Origin: JAWQFO01 sp033436665
Lineage (GTDB): Bacteria; Pseudomonadota; Alphaproteobacteria; Rhodobacterales; Rhodobacteraceae
Direction of reading: 5' to 3'
Assembly (NCBI RefSeq): GCF_033436665.1
Contig: NZ_JAWQFO010000002.1
Coordinates: 310,001 to 374,000 of the forward strand
Length of the DNA: 64,000 nt
Shown here: positions 26,089 to 34,712 of the stretch, in pieces
How the letters are laid out: each line of letters opens with the position of its first letter
Position numbering within the stretch: position 1 is the first letter of the stretch
Notes under the pieces: model-generated
Told to the model about the DNA's origin: nothing
What the model saw: only the letters and a program-made list of their open reading frames with translations
The model's database searches: none
Made by a program: the position numbers and the translations under genes

Positions 26089-28638
26089 TCAAGCGTTGCG
26101 GATCCGGGTCAGCATCTCGGTGGTGTCGCGGCTGAGGTCCGGGGTTGCAAGGATCCGGTCGAGCGCCTCTGCGATCAGTGCCTGGCGTCGTGTGTCATAG
26201 CGCCGCCAGGTCTGGAAGGCCGAGCACATGCGCGCCGTGGTCTGCGGGTTCACCGGGTCGAGCCGAATCAGCCAGTCCGCCAGCAGCCGGTAGCCGCTGC
26301 CATCGGCGGCGTGAAAACCCGCGTGGTTCATCACCAGCGCCCCCAGCACGGCCCGGAACCGGTTCGGGTTCTTCCAGTTGAAGTCGGTGTGCCGCGTCAG
26401 CCTTTCGGCGGTGCCGGCGGCCTGGTCGGGGTTGGCCTCGATGACCTGCAGTGCGAACCATTTGTCCATCACCAGCCGGTCATCTCGCCATTGCGCTTCG
26501 AAACTCGCAAGAGCTTCACGTCCGCGACCGGCACGCACCAGGCAGGCCAGGGCGCCGATCTTCTGGGTCATGTTGCTGGCGTTGTTGAACTGGACCTGCG
26601 CGGCGGCGCCGAGATCGCGCCGGGTCTTGAGCGCGAGGACCGCCCCGGTCAGCGCACGCTTGCCGGCCTGCTCCGCGTCGGGGGCGTAGTCTTCGTGAAC
26701 CTGATGGCGGCCGAAGACATGCGTCAGCAGGTCCGCAAGATGTGCCGCGAGCGCCTTCTGCATGTTCTGCCGGGCCCGCCAGATTGCGTCGGGGTCGGGC
26801 GTCTCGCCCATGTCGTACAGCGCCGTCGCCAGATCGCCCTGCGACGGCAGCGACAGCATCAGCGCCCGGTAGGCGGGATCGAGCGTGTCGTCCGCCAGGA
26901 CGGCATGGATCCCGTCGAGATAGGCCGGATCGGACTTTGCGCCCTCGCGGATCATCGCGATTAGGCTTTGGCGGGCCAATGTCCGGCCGGCGTCCCAACG
27001 GTTGAACGGGTCGGTGTCATGCGCGAGCAGGAACGCATTCTCGCCCTCCGGCACCGCGCGTTCGAGGATCACCGGGGCCGAGAAACCGCGCAGGATCGAC
27101 GGCACCGGGCGCCCGTCGAGCCCGTCGAAACGGAAGCTCTGCGTGGCCTCGGTCATCTCGAGCACCTGCGTCGCGCGCACCTCGCGGCCGTCCACGCCAA
27201 GAAGGCCGACAGCGATCGGGATCACCTGCGGCGCGGGCTCCGGCGTCGCCTTCGAGGGCGCGAGGCTTTGCGTGAAGGTCAGCGTGTAGGTGCCGTTCTC
27301 GAAGCTGTCCTCGACCTTCAGACGCGGCGTTCCGGCCTGGCTGTACCAGCGCTTGAACTGTGTTAGGTCGCGGCCGGTGGTATCCTCGAAGACCTTGAGC
27401 CAGTCCTCGATGGTGCAGGCTTGCCCGTCGTGACGCTCGAAGTAGAGATCGAGCGCCTGTGCGTAGGCGTCGTCACCGACAAGCCGCTTGAGCATGGCGA
27501 TGACCTCGGCGCCTTTCTCGTAGACCGTCGCGGTATAGAAGTTGTTGATCTCCTGAAAGCTCTCGGGGCGGACCGGGTGGGCCAGCGGGCCCTGATCTTC
27601 GGCGAACTGACGCGCGCGCAGGTCGATCACGTCGCCGATGCGCTTGACCGGGGCCGAGCGCATGTCCGAGGTGAACTGGCTGTCGCGAAAGACCGTCAGG
27701 CCTTCCTTGAGGCAAAGCTGGAACCAGTCCCGGCAGGTGATCCGGTTGCCGGTCCAGTTGTGGAAATACTCGTGCGCGATGATCGCTTCGATGCGCTCGA
27801 AATTGGCATCGGTCGCGGTTTCGGGACTCGCCAGGACGGCCGACGAGTTGAAGATGTTGAGCCCCTTGTTCTCCATCGCGCCCATGTTGAAATCGTCGAC
27901 CGCGACGATGTTGAAGACGTCGAGATCGTATTCGCGCCCGTAGACCTTTTCGTCCCAGCGCATCGAATCCTTGAGCGCCTGCATCCCGAAGGCGCATTTG
28001 TGCAGGTCACCCTTGCGGACCCAGAGATTGAGGTCGACATGCCGGCCCGCCCGCGTGACGAAGCTGTCCGAATGGGCGACGAGGTCACCCGCCACAAGCG
28101 CGAAGAGGTAGGCAGGCTTGGGCCAGGGGTCGTGCCAGGTCGCGCTGTGATGTGCGCTGGCCGTCGGATTGCCATTCGACAGCAGAACCGGGTGCGGGCC
28201 GTTTATGGTGACGGTGAAGATGCTGAGCACATCCGGTCGGTCCGGATAGTATGTGATCTTGCGAAACCCTTCGGCCTCGCATTGTGTGCAGTACATGCCG
28301 TTCGACATGTAGAGACCCTCGAGCGCGGTATTGCCCTGCGGATCGATCTCGACCTCCGCCTCCCAGAGAAACGGCTTGTCGGGCACGTCGCAGGTCAGAC
28401 CTTCGGCGCTGATCGTGGGCGAAACGGACGTGCCGTCGATGCTGGCGGAGATCAGCTTGAGATCTTCGCCGTGCAGGAAGAAGTTCCTGTCGCCCTCGGG
28501 CTTCGGGACGAACCGGATGGACGCGCGCACCCGTGTGGCGTTGGGGACGAGATCGAAGACCAGTTCCACGCTTTCGACGTCGTAGCCGAAAGGCTGGTAG
28601 TCCTTGAGGTAAATGGTCTTCGGGGCGGCGTCACGCAT
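26089..28638 (-). CDS. pepN: aminopeptidase N, M1 family
   Basis: Zinc aminopeptidase that trims peptides in the cytoplasm. It has 849 residues, close to the E. coli enzyme. The exopeptidase motif GAMENKGLN is near residue 252 and the zinc motif HEYFHNWTGNRITC with the downstream KEGLTVFRD glutamate is near residue 288. C-terminal helical domain is complete. The ATG at 28638 (MRDAAPKTIYLKDYQPF) matches the family N-terminus; the open frame to 28833 is unsupported. Confidence 0.97.
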   Translation of the reverse strand: MRDAAPKTIYLKDYQPFGYDVESVELVFDLVPNATRVRASIRFVPKPEGDRNFFLHGEDLKLISASIDGTSVSPTISAEGLTCDVPDKPFLWEAEVEIDPQGNTALEGLYMSNGMYCTQCEAEGFRKITYYPDRPDVLSIFTVTINGPHPVLLSNGNPTASAHHSATWHDPWPKPAYLFALVAGDLVAHSDSFVTRAGRHVDLNLWVRKGDLHKCAFGMQALKDSMRWDEKVYGREYDLDVFNIVAVDDFNMGAMENKGLNIFNSSAVLASPETATDANFERIEAIIAHEYFHNWTGNRITCRDWFQLCLKEGLTVFRDSQFTSDMRSAPVKRIGDVIDLRARQFAEDQGPLAHPVRPESFQEINNFYTATVYEKGAEVIAMLKRLVGDDAYAQALDLYFERHDGQACTIEDWLKVFEDTTGRDLTQFKRWYSQAGTPRLKVEDSFENGTYTLTFTQSLAPSKATPEPAPQVIPIAVGLLGVDGREVRATQVLEMTEATQSFRFDGLDGRPVPSILRGFSAPVILERAVPEGENAFLLAHDTDPFNRWDAGRTLARQSLIAMIREGAKSDPAYLDGIHAVLADDTLDPAYRALMLSLPSQGDLATALYDMGETPDPDAIWRARQNMQKALAAHLADLLTHVFGRHQVHEDYAPDAEQAGKRALTGAVLALKTRRDLGAAAQVQFNNASNMTQKIGALACLVRAGRGREALASFEAQWRDDRLVMDKWFALQVIEANPDQAAGTAERLTRHTDFNWKNPNRFRAVLGALVMNHAGFHAADGSGYRLLADWLIRLDPVNPQTTARMCSAFQTWRRYDTRRQALIAEALDRILATPDLSRDTTEMLTRIRNA

Positions 28639-28742
28639 GGGGGGCTCCGGCGGCGGTGGGAACTTTCGGGTGCCCGGCACGTTAGGTCTGCAACCAATCG
28701 CCCGCAAGCGGGTTCCATACGTCTTGAGGAAAGGAGAGCGCC

Positions 28743-29003
28743 ATGTCCGCACCCGACACGAACCTCGACAAGCAAAAGCGCCGCCACCGCCCGTCACTGA
28801 TCGGCATTTGGGCCGCATTGGCCTTTGGCGCAATTATCGCCCTTCTTCTCGTCTTCAACGTATTCGGCGATGCCGAAGAAGAGCTCAACGTGGGCACTGC
28901 CAGCGAAACGATTGCACCCCAGAGTGCGGAAACGGGTCAGGGCTCAGAGGCGACCACGACCGAGACAACCGGCACAGCCGCAGAGGGGACAGACGGCAAC
29001 TGA
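28743..29003 (+). CDS. hypothetical single-span membrane protein
   Basis: Protein of 86 residues: a basic N-terminus (KQKRRHRPS), one membrane span at about residues 19-42, then an acidic Thr/Glu/Gly/Ala-rich tail. Ribosome site GAAAGGAGAG lies just before the ATG, and a clear terminator follows, so it looks like a monocistronic gene. It is divergent from pepN. Topology by the positive-inside rule puts the acidic tail in the periplasm. Function unknown. Confidence 0.75.
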   Translation: MSAPDTNLDKQKRRHRPSLIGIWAALAFGAIIALLLVFNVFGDAEEELNVGTASETIAPQSAETGQGSEATTTETTGTAAEGTDGN

Positions 29004-29031
29004 TCCGGGATTCCCTTCGTCATGACACCAG

Positions 29032-29058
29032 CCCGGCCATTCGCGGCCGGGTTTTTTT
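29032..29058 (+). terminator. intrinsic terminator after the single-span protein gene
   Basis: CCCGGCC and GGCCGGG pair perfectly around ATTCGC, followed by seven T. It begins 29 bases after the stop at 29003. Confidence 0.9.
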
Positions 29059-29200
29059 GTGCAGCGCTACAAGCCGACCGTATGCGGCCACAGATTTACC
29101 ATTAAGTCATGTTTTCAGCGATTTCGTTGGAGAATTTTCCCGCTTTGCGTATTTTCCACGCTGGAATTCTTGCCATCGAAATGTTTGTAACGAGGTCATC

Positions 29201-29893
29201 ATGAGAGTTATCAAGGCCGCGCTCGCAGCGCTTAGTTTCATGCTCGCCGGTTCCGCCAGTGCCGCCATTGTCGTGAACGGCGATTTCGAAGACGTCAATT
29301 CCTCAACGCCGGGCGCCGGTCTTGCAAATGGACGCTCGCTGTCGACGCTCGCGACGTCCGGCGGGGGATGGGATATCTATTCGGCGTTGCCGGGTTGGAC
29401 CACCGTTGAGGGTGCCGGCATCGAGGTGCAGACGAACCGCACGCTGCGTTCGATCGATGCGCACAGCGGTCAGCACTACATCGAACTCGACAGTCGGAAA
29501 AATTCGACGATGATGTAGACGCTTATGCTGGGCGCCGGCAAGTACGATCTCAGCTTCTGGTACAGCCCGCGAAAGCGCAATGCAGCGACGAACGGCATCT
29601 CCTATTCGGTGCTCGACAGCGCTTCGAACAGCCTGCTTGCCGGAACCGTGACCGGTCCGAATGCACTGCAGGGCACTGCGGTGGGTGCCTGGACGAAGGT
29701 CACGGCGCGCTTCGAGGTCGCTTCCGGCGGCTCTCCGGTTTCGCTGTTGTTTTCGGCCACCGGCGCCTCGGACGGTCTGGGCGGGTTCGTCGACGACATC
29801 GCGATCAATTCTGTGCCGCTTCCCGCCGGCCTGCCGATCCTGATGACCGGGCTGGCCGGGTATGCCTTCCTGCGGCGCCGCAAGGCCGCCTGA
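29201..29893 (+). pseudogene. VPLPA-CTERM sorting-domain protein interrupted by an in-frame amber codon
   Basis: Reads as one exported protein of 230 codons except for TAG at 29516-29518 (codon 106). Before it: signal peptide (residues 1-21, SFMLAGSASA) and a sugar-binding-like start (VVNGDFED). After it, in the same frame: LSFWYSPR, a conserved-looking VDDIAINSVPLPAG and the tail of a hydrophobic span plus RRRK, which is the VPLPA variant of the PEP-CTERM sorting signal. The residue expected before TL is plausibly Gln (CAG), one base from TAG. ATG 29201 has CGAGG upstream. A terminator follows. It could also be a true truncated protein or a readthrough gene. Confidence 0.8.
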
Positions 29894-29924
29894 CCCCGGC
29901 CGACCCACCCACCCACGATCGAAG

Positions 29925-29955
29925 AAGCGGCGTCCTCATGGGCGCCGCTTTTTTT
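29925..29955 (+). terminator. intrinsic terminator after the VPLPA-CTERM gene
   Basis: AAGCGGCG (29925-29932) pairs with CGCCGCTT (29943-29950), with further pairing of CC and GG inside, followed by a T run. The intact terminator fits a gene that was transcribed until recently. Confidence 0.85.
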
Positions 29956-30054
29956 GCGCGGCACTGCTCCGGCGCGATACGCGACCGCTTGTTGCCTATA
30001 GGAAACTTTTGCCTTACCTCCTCGGACGTTGACCACGTGAAGGGGAGGAGCGGC

Positions 30055-32196
30055 ATGGCCGATCGCGTCGATAGAAACGGCTTGCAGGTGGATGCGGCCC
30101 TGGCGGCATTCATCGAGGACGCGGCTCTGCCCGGCACTGGCGTCGATGCAAGCGCATTCTGGGACGGGTTTTCGCAGCTCGCACATGAATTCGCGCCGGA
30201 AAACCGTCGGCTGCTCGAGATCCGCGAAGAGCTTCAGTCCAGGATCGACGACTGGCATGTCGCGAACCGTGACCGGCCGCACGATCATGATGCCTACTGC
30301 AATTTCCTGCGCGAAATCGGCTACCTTCTGCCCGAGTGCGACGATTTCAAGATCGAGACCGCCAATGTCGACGCGGAAATCGCCAGCGTTCCCGGCCCGC
30401 AACTTGTCGTGCCGATCACCAACGCCCGTTATGCGCTGAACGCCGCAAACGCGCGTTGGGGCAGTCTTTATGATGCTTTCTACGGTACCGACGCCATGGG
30501 ATCGGTGCCGCCCACGGGCGGCTATGACCGTGGCCGTGGCGCGCGCGTCGTGGCCCGTGCGCGCGTGTTCCTGGACGCAGCCTTCCCGCTCGAGGGCACC
30601 AGCCATGCCGATGCGCGGCGCTACCACGTGCAGGGCGGTGCGCTGCTTGTCGATGACATGCCATTGGCGCAGCCCAAGAAATTCGTCGGCTACCGGGGTC
30701 ATCCCAAGGCGCCCGACGCCGCGCTGCTGTGTAACAACGGGCTGCACGTCGAACTCGTGTTCGACCGCACCCATCCGATTGGAAGCCGCGATCAGGCGGG
30801 GCTTGCGGACGTGCGGATGGAAAGCGCGGTGTCGGCGATCATGGATTGCGAGGATTCCGTGGCCTGCGTCGACGCCGAGGACAAGATCGGCGCCTATGCC
30901 AACTGGCTCGGCCTGATGAAAGGCGACCTCGAGGACACCTTCGAGAAGGGCGGCAAGCAGGTCACGCGCAAGCTTGCGGAGGATCGCAGCTACACCGCGC
31001 CGGATGGCGGCGAGGTGGTGCGCAAGGGCCGCGCCCTGATGCTGGTGCGCAACGTCGGCCACCTGATGACCAACCCCGCCATCCTGCTGAAGGACGGCGC
31101 GGAGATCTTCGAGGGGCTGATGGACGCGGCGATCACCACGCTGATCGCCATGCACGACCTCAAGCGCGAAAGCGGCAACTCAGTCGAAGGCTCGGTCTAC
31201 GTCGTCAAACCCAAGATGCACGGGCCCGACGAGGTCGCCTTCGCCGACCGGACCTTCACCGAGGTCGAGAAGATGCTCGGCCTGCCGCAGTACACCGTGA
31301 AGCTCGGTATCATGGACGAGGAGCGTCGCACCAGCGTCAATCTCAAACAGTGCATCCGCGCCGCCCGGCACCGCTGCGCCTTCATCAACACCGGCTTTCT
31401 CGACCGGACCGGCGACGAGATCCACACCTCGATGGAGGCCGGACCTTTCAGCCGCAAGGATTTCATCAAGCGCAAGGCCTGGATCGGGGCCTACGAGAAC
31501 CGGAACGTCGACATCGGTCTGGAATGCGGGCTTTCGGGCAAGGCGCAGATCGGCAAGGGCATGTGGGCGATGCCGGACCAGATGGCGGCGATGCTGGAAC
31601 AGAAAATTGAGCATCCGAAGGCCGGGGCAAATTGCGCCTGGGTGCCGAGCCCGACGGCGGCCACCCTGCACGCGCTGCACTACCACCAGGTCGACGTCTT
31701 CGCGGTCCAGGACAAGCTGCGCAAGGGCGGTCCGCGCGCGCCGGTCGACACGGTGCTGGACGTCCCGCTTGCGGCCTACCGCCAATGGAGCGACGCGCAG
31801 AAGATGCGCGAGGTGGAAAACAACGCGCAGGGAATCCTCGGCTACGTCGTGCGTTGGATCGACAGCGGAATCGGCTGCTCGAAAGTGCCCGACATCAACG
31901 ACGTCGGTCTGATGGAAGATCGCGCGACCTGCCGGATCTCGGCTCAGCACATCGCCAACTGGCTGCATCACGGCGTGGTCGACGGGCAGCAGGTGATGGG
32001 GGCGCTGCGCAAGATGGCCGAGATCGTCGACCGGCAGAACGAGGGCGATGCGGACTACCGGCCGATGGCGCCGGGCTTCGACGGCATCGCCTTCCAGGCC
32101 GCCTGCGACCTGGTGTTCAAGGGCCGGTCGCAGCCCTCGGGTTACACCGAGCCGATCCTGCATGAGCGCCGGCTCGAGCTGAAAGCCGCGCGGTAG
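30055..32196 (+). CDS. glcB: malate synthase G
   Basis: Condenses glyoxylate with acetyl-CoA to malate, used in glyoxylate and glycolate assimilation. It has 713 residues, the G-isoform length. Seen: SAIMDCEDSVACVDAEDK (substrate-binding acidic cluster), LMLVRNVGHLMTNPA and KPKMHGPDEVAF. ATG at 30055 has AGGGGAGGAG upstream; the open frame starting at 29938 lies over the preceding terminator and is unlikely. A GlcG-like gene follows, separated by a hairpin and a repeat copy. Confidence 0.96.
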   Translation: MADRVDRNGLQVDAALAAFIEDAALPGTGVDASAFWDGFSQLAHEFAPENRRLLEIREELQSRIDDWHVANRDRPHDHDAYCNFLREIGYLLPECDDFKIETANVDAEIASVPGPQLVVPITNARYALNAANARWGSLYDAFYGTDAMGSVPPTGGYDRGRGARVVARARVFLDAAFPLEGTSHADARRYHVQGGALLVDDMPLAQPKKFVGYRGHPKAPDAALLCNNGLHVELVFDRTHPIGSRDQAGLADVRMESAVSAIMDCEDSVACVDAEDKIGAYANWLGLMKGDLEDTFEKGGKQVTRKLAEDRSYTAPDGGEVVRKGRALMLVRNVGHLMTNPAILLKDGAEIFEGLMDAAITTLIAMHDLKRESGNSVEGSVYVVKPKMHGPDEVAFADRTFTEVEKMLGLPQYTVKLGIMDEERRTSVNLKQCIRAARHRCAFINTGFLDRTGDEIHTSMEAGPFSRKDFIKRKAWIGAYENRNVDIGLECGLSGKAQIGKGMWAMPDQMAAMLEQKIEHPKAGANCAWVPSPTAATLHALHYHQVDVFAVQDKLRKGGPRAPVDTVLDVPLAAYRQWSDAQKMREVENNAQGILGYVVRWIDSGIGCSKVPDINDVGLMEDRATCRISAQHIANWLHHGVVDGQQVMGALRKMAEIVDRQNEGDADYRPMAPGFDGIAFQAACDLVFKGRSQPSGYTEPILHERRLELKAAR

Positions 32197-32217
32197 CGCC
32201 GGGCCATCGGGCGGAAC

Positions 32218-32238
32218 GAGGGGGCTGTCTGCCCCCTC
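32218..32238 (+). terminator. hairpin after glcB, possibly a weak terminator
   Basis: GAGGGGGC (32218-32225) pairs perfectly with GCCCCCTC (32231-32238) around TGTCT. There is no T run, so termination would be weak. The same hairpin core occurs next to repeat copy C at 43666-43682, so it belongs to the repeat unit rather than to this gene. Confidence 0.5.
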
Positions 32239-32241
32239 GCG

Positions 32242-32271
32242 CTCCCCCGAGGATACTTGAGAACCAGAGAA
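32242..32271 (-). repeat. dispersed intergenic repeat, copy B
   Basis: Read on the minus strand it is TTCTCTGGTTCTC followed by AAGTATCCTCGGGGGAG. It lies between glcB and the GlcG-like gene, antisense to both, 23 bases before the latter's ATG. Together with the hairpin at 32218-32238 it matches the extended form seen in copy C. Confidence 0.75.
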
Positions 32272-32294
32272 AATCGCGACAGGGAGGGCGGAAC

Positions 32295-32720
32295 ATGGCC
32301 GTGACATTGAGAAAGGCGCGGACGATCATCCGCAAGGCGCTCGAAAAGGGGCGCGAGATGGAGTTCAAGCCGCTGTCGGTCGTCGTACTTGACGCCGGCG
32401 GTCACGTGCTGGCCTTCGAGCGCGAGGACGGGGCGAGCCCGGGCCGGTTCGGGATTGCCCAAGGCAAGGCCCATGGCGCGGTGATGCTGGGGATCGGCGG
32501 CAAGGCCCAGATGGCACGGGCCGAGACCCAGGCCTACTTCATGGCTGCCGTGAACGGGGTCTACGGCGGCAAGGTCGTGCCCGTGCCGGGGGGTGTGTTG
32601 CTGCGCGACCGCAAGGGCGCGGTGATCGGCGCGGTGGGTGTGACCGGAGATACCTCGGACAACGACGTGGTCGCGGCGATGGCCGGGATCGAGGCCGCGG
32701 GTCTGACCGGCGAGGCGTGA
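32295..32720 (+). CDS. glcG: GlcG/HbpS family protein
   Basis: Protein of 141 residues of the GlcG/HbpS family (LSVVVLDAGGHVLAFEREDGAS, then GGVLLRDRKGAVIGAVGVTGDTS). Members bind small ligands such as heme or are found in glycolate operons, often next to glcB, which is the case here. ATG at 32295 has AGGGAGGGCGG upstream. Symbol given on family and position; the exact activity in glycolate metabolism is not established. The glycolate oxidase genes glcDEF are not in the window. Confidence 0.82.
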   Translation: MAVTLRKARTIIRKALEKGREMEFKPLSVVVLDAGGHVLAFEREDGASPGRFGIAQGKAHGAVMLGIGGKAQMARAETQAYFMAAVNGVYGGKVVPVPGGVLLRDRKGAVIGAVGVTGDTSDNDVVAAMAGIEAAGLTGEA

Positions 32721-32847
32721 TGCCCGAAAGGCGGGCGTTCCGCCGGTCTTGGTATTCGCGCACACCCGCCTGTGCGCCCGCGACCTGTTCAAGGCTGCCG
32801 GGCGCCGCTAAGGTCGCCGCGGAATGCGACGAGGAGACAGCCAAGGC

Positions 32848-33624
32848 ATGACCCGACCGATCATCGGCATCATCGGAAACCGCGCCCTGCTGAACGATCA
32901 GTACCCGGTCCATGCCGGCGGCACGATGAATTCGGATGCCGTGGCCTCGGTCTGCGGCTGCATGCCGTTGCTGATCCCGGCGGACCCGACCTATGTTTCG
33001 GTGCCGGAACTGATGCGGACCTGCGACGGGTTCCTGTTCACCGGCGGCCGCGCGAACGTGCACCCGGAGGAATACGGCGAAGAGGCGACTCAGGCGCATG
33101 GTGCCTTCGACCGGGCGCGCGATGCGATCACGCTGCCGCTGATCCGCGCCTGCGTGGAGGCCGGCCAGCCGATCCTCGGGATCTGCCGGGGCTTCCAGGA
33201 GGTCAACGTGGCGATGGGCGGCTCGCTTTACCCCGAGATCCGCGACCTGCCGGGGCGCATGAACCACCGGATGCCACCCGACGGAACGCTCGAGGAGAAG
33301 TTCGAGCGCCGCCACGTCGTGACCTTCAGCGAAGGCGGGGTGTTCCATCACCTGATGGGCGCGGCGCAGGTGATGACCAACACGCTGCACGGGCAGGGCA
33401 TCAAGGTGCAAGGTCCGCGCATCGTGGTCGACGGGCATGCCGACGACGGCACGCCCGAGGCGATCTATATCGAGAAGGCCCCGGGCTTCACGCTGGCCGT
33501 ACAGTGGCACCCGGAGTGGGACGCGGCCAACGATCCCGTGTCGCGCCCGCTTTTCGCGGCTTTCGGGCGGGCTGCGAAAGCCTGGGCCGAGGGGCGGCAG
33601 GTGACGCCCGCGCAGGTGGCCTGA
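32848..33624 (+). CDS. gamma-glutamyl-gamma-aminobutyrate hydrolase family protein
   Basis: Class I glutamine amidotransferase-like hydrolase, 258 residues. Nucleophile cysteine in PILGICRGFQEVNVA and catalytic histidine in VQWHPEWDA are present; the family includes PuuD, which frees GABA from gamma-glutamyl-GABA in putrescine degradation. ATG at 32848 is preferred (CCAAGG upstream) over one at 32824. No other putrescine genes are nearby, so the substrate stays open. Confidence 0.88.
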   Translation: MTRPIIGIIGNRALLNDQYPVHAGGTMNSDAVASVCGCMPLLIPADPTYVSVPELMRTCDGFLFTGGRANVHPEEYGEEATQAHGAFDRARDAITLPLIRACVEAGQPILGICRGFQEVNVAMGGSLYPEIRDLPGRMNHRMPPDGTLEEKFERRHVVTFSEGGVFHHLMGAAQVMTNTLHGQGIKVQGPRIVVDGHADDGTPEAIYIEKAPGFTLAVQWHPEWDAANDPVSRPLFAAFGRAAKAWAEGRQVTPAQVA

Positions 33625-33665
33625 CCGGGCGCGGGTCGATTGCCCAGCGGTTTCGGCAGGTGTGG

Positions 33666-33682
33666 AAGCGCGTCGCTTTTTT
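33666..33682 (+). terminator. short terminator-like hairpin after the amidotransferase-like gene
   Basis: AAGCG pairs with CGCTT around CGT, running into a six-base T stretch. The stem has only five pairs, so strength is doubtful. It lies 42 bases past the preceding stop. Confidence 0.4.
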
Positions 33683-33754
33683 CTCAGTTCGCGAGAAGTG
33701 TGCCCGGGCAGATTGTCGAGGCGGATGAAGGGTTTCCGGGCTGGAGGTTAGAAC

Positions 33755-33796
33755 ATGAGCGATCCGCGGACGGCGCGATGCCGAACCGCCGGGTGA
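33755..33796 (+). CDS. possible 13-residue leader peptide upstream of clpP
   Basis: An ATG preceded by CTGGAGG at ideal spacing opens a frame of 13 residues (MSDPRTARCRTAG) ending in TGA. The same frame continues after the TGA for 25 more codons to a TAG at 33872-33874. The strong ribosome site is the main evidence for translation. It may be a regulatory minicistron, or the remnant of a small gene split by the TGA. No family is recognised. Confidence 0.3.
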   Translation: MSDPRTARCRTAG

Positions 33797-33825
33797 CCCA
33801 AAGTGAGCCGCAACGCGACCGGGTC

Positions 33826-33841
33826 GGGGGGCCGGCCCCCC
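33826..33841. repeat. perfect 16-base GC palindrome
   Basis: GGGGGGCCGGCCCCCC equals its own reverse complement. It lies 86 bases before the clpP start. It could form a cruciform or a compact RNA hairpin in the clpP leader. Confidence 0.7.
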
Positions 33842-33927
33842 TTGCAGCCCCCGGACGGCACCACTAATCTTTAGGAAAGGGTTTGGCAGGTATGGTCCCG
33901 CCGACCGGCAGCAGACAGGCAGCTTCC

Positions 33928-34560
33928 ATGAAAGATCCGTACGAAACCTACATGAATACGCTTGTCCCGATGGTGGTCGAGCAGACCAGCCGGGGCGAAC
34001 GCGCCTACGACATCTTCTCGCGCCTGCTGAAGGAACGGATCATCTTTCTGGCCGGTCCGGTGCATGATGGAATGTCCTCGCTGATCGTCGCCCAGCTTCT
34101 GCATCTCGAGGCAGAAAACCCCTCGAAAGAGATCAGCATGTACATCAACTCGCCGGGCGGCGTGGTGACGAGCGGCCTGTCGATCTACGATACGATGCAG
34201 TACATCAAGCCAAAGGTCTCGACCCTGGTGATCGGGCAGGCGGCGTCGATGGGCTCGCTGCTGCTGACGGCGGGCGAAAAGGGCATGCGCTTTTCACTGC
34301 CCAACAGCCGGGTCATGGTACACCAGCCCTCGGGCGGCTACCAGGGTCAGGCGACGGATATCATGATCCACGCCCAGGAGACCCAGAAACTCAAGAACCG
34401 GCTCAACGAGATCTACGTCAAGCACACCGGCCAGACGCTCAAGAAGGTCGAGGAGGCGCTCGAACGCGACAACTTCATGTCGCCCGAAGAGGCCAAGGAC
34501 TGGGGCCTGATCGACGAGATCGTCGAGAGCCGTGGCAAGGCCGAAGAGGCGGAGAAATAG
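33928..34560 (+). CDS. clpP: ATP-dependent Clp protease proteolytic subunit
   Basis: Serine protease subunit that forms the double heptameric chamber of ClpXP and ClpAP. It has 210 residues. The catalytic triad is visible: Ser107 in GQAASMGS, His132 in VMVHQPSGG and Asp181 in ERDNF. ATG at 33928 gives the family N-terminus (MKDPYETYMNTLVPMVVEQT). clpX follows after 152 bases, the usual order. Confidence 0.97.
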   Translation: MKDPYETYMNTLVPMVVEQTSRGERAYDIFSRLLKERIIFLAGPVHDGMSSLIVAQLLHLEAENPSKEISMYINSPGGVVTSGLSIYDTMQYIKPKVSTLVIGQAASMGSLLLTAGEKGMRFSLPNSRVMVHQPSGGYQGQATDIMIHAQETQKLKNRLNEIYVKHTGQTLKKVEEALERDNFMSPEEAKDWGLIDEIVESRGKAEEAEK

Positions 34561-34712
34561 CGCCCGGAACGCTACGTGGGCTCTGCCGATTTGCGATTGT
34601 GGACCTGCCGGGGCTGGCCTAAGCTGGAATTGGTTTGTTTCGCAGGGGCAAGGCGGCAGGGGTCGCACGCTCTGAGATAATGAGATTTGGACGGTAACCT
34701 GGAAGGGTTGAG

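Larger units (their letters stand above)
33625..33927 (+). other. intergenic region before clpP
   Basis: A 303-base gap. It holds a small terminator-like hairpin (33666-33682), a minicistron with a strong ribosome site (33755-33796), and a perfect 16-base GC palindrome (33826-33841). I see no clear promoter hexamers for clpP. A frame starting at 33883 extends into clpP, but the family start is at 33928. Confidence 0.55.

Noticed and set aside
33794..33841. TGA at 33794 with downstream palindrome as a selenocysteine codon and SECIS element
   Set aside because: The hairpin starts about 30 bases after the TGA and has no SECIS-like bulge or loop. No known selenoprotein family matches the peptide.
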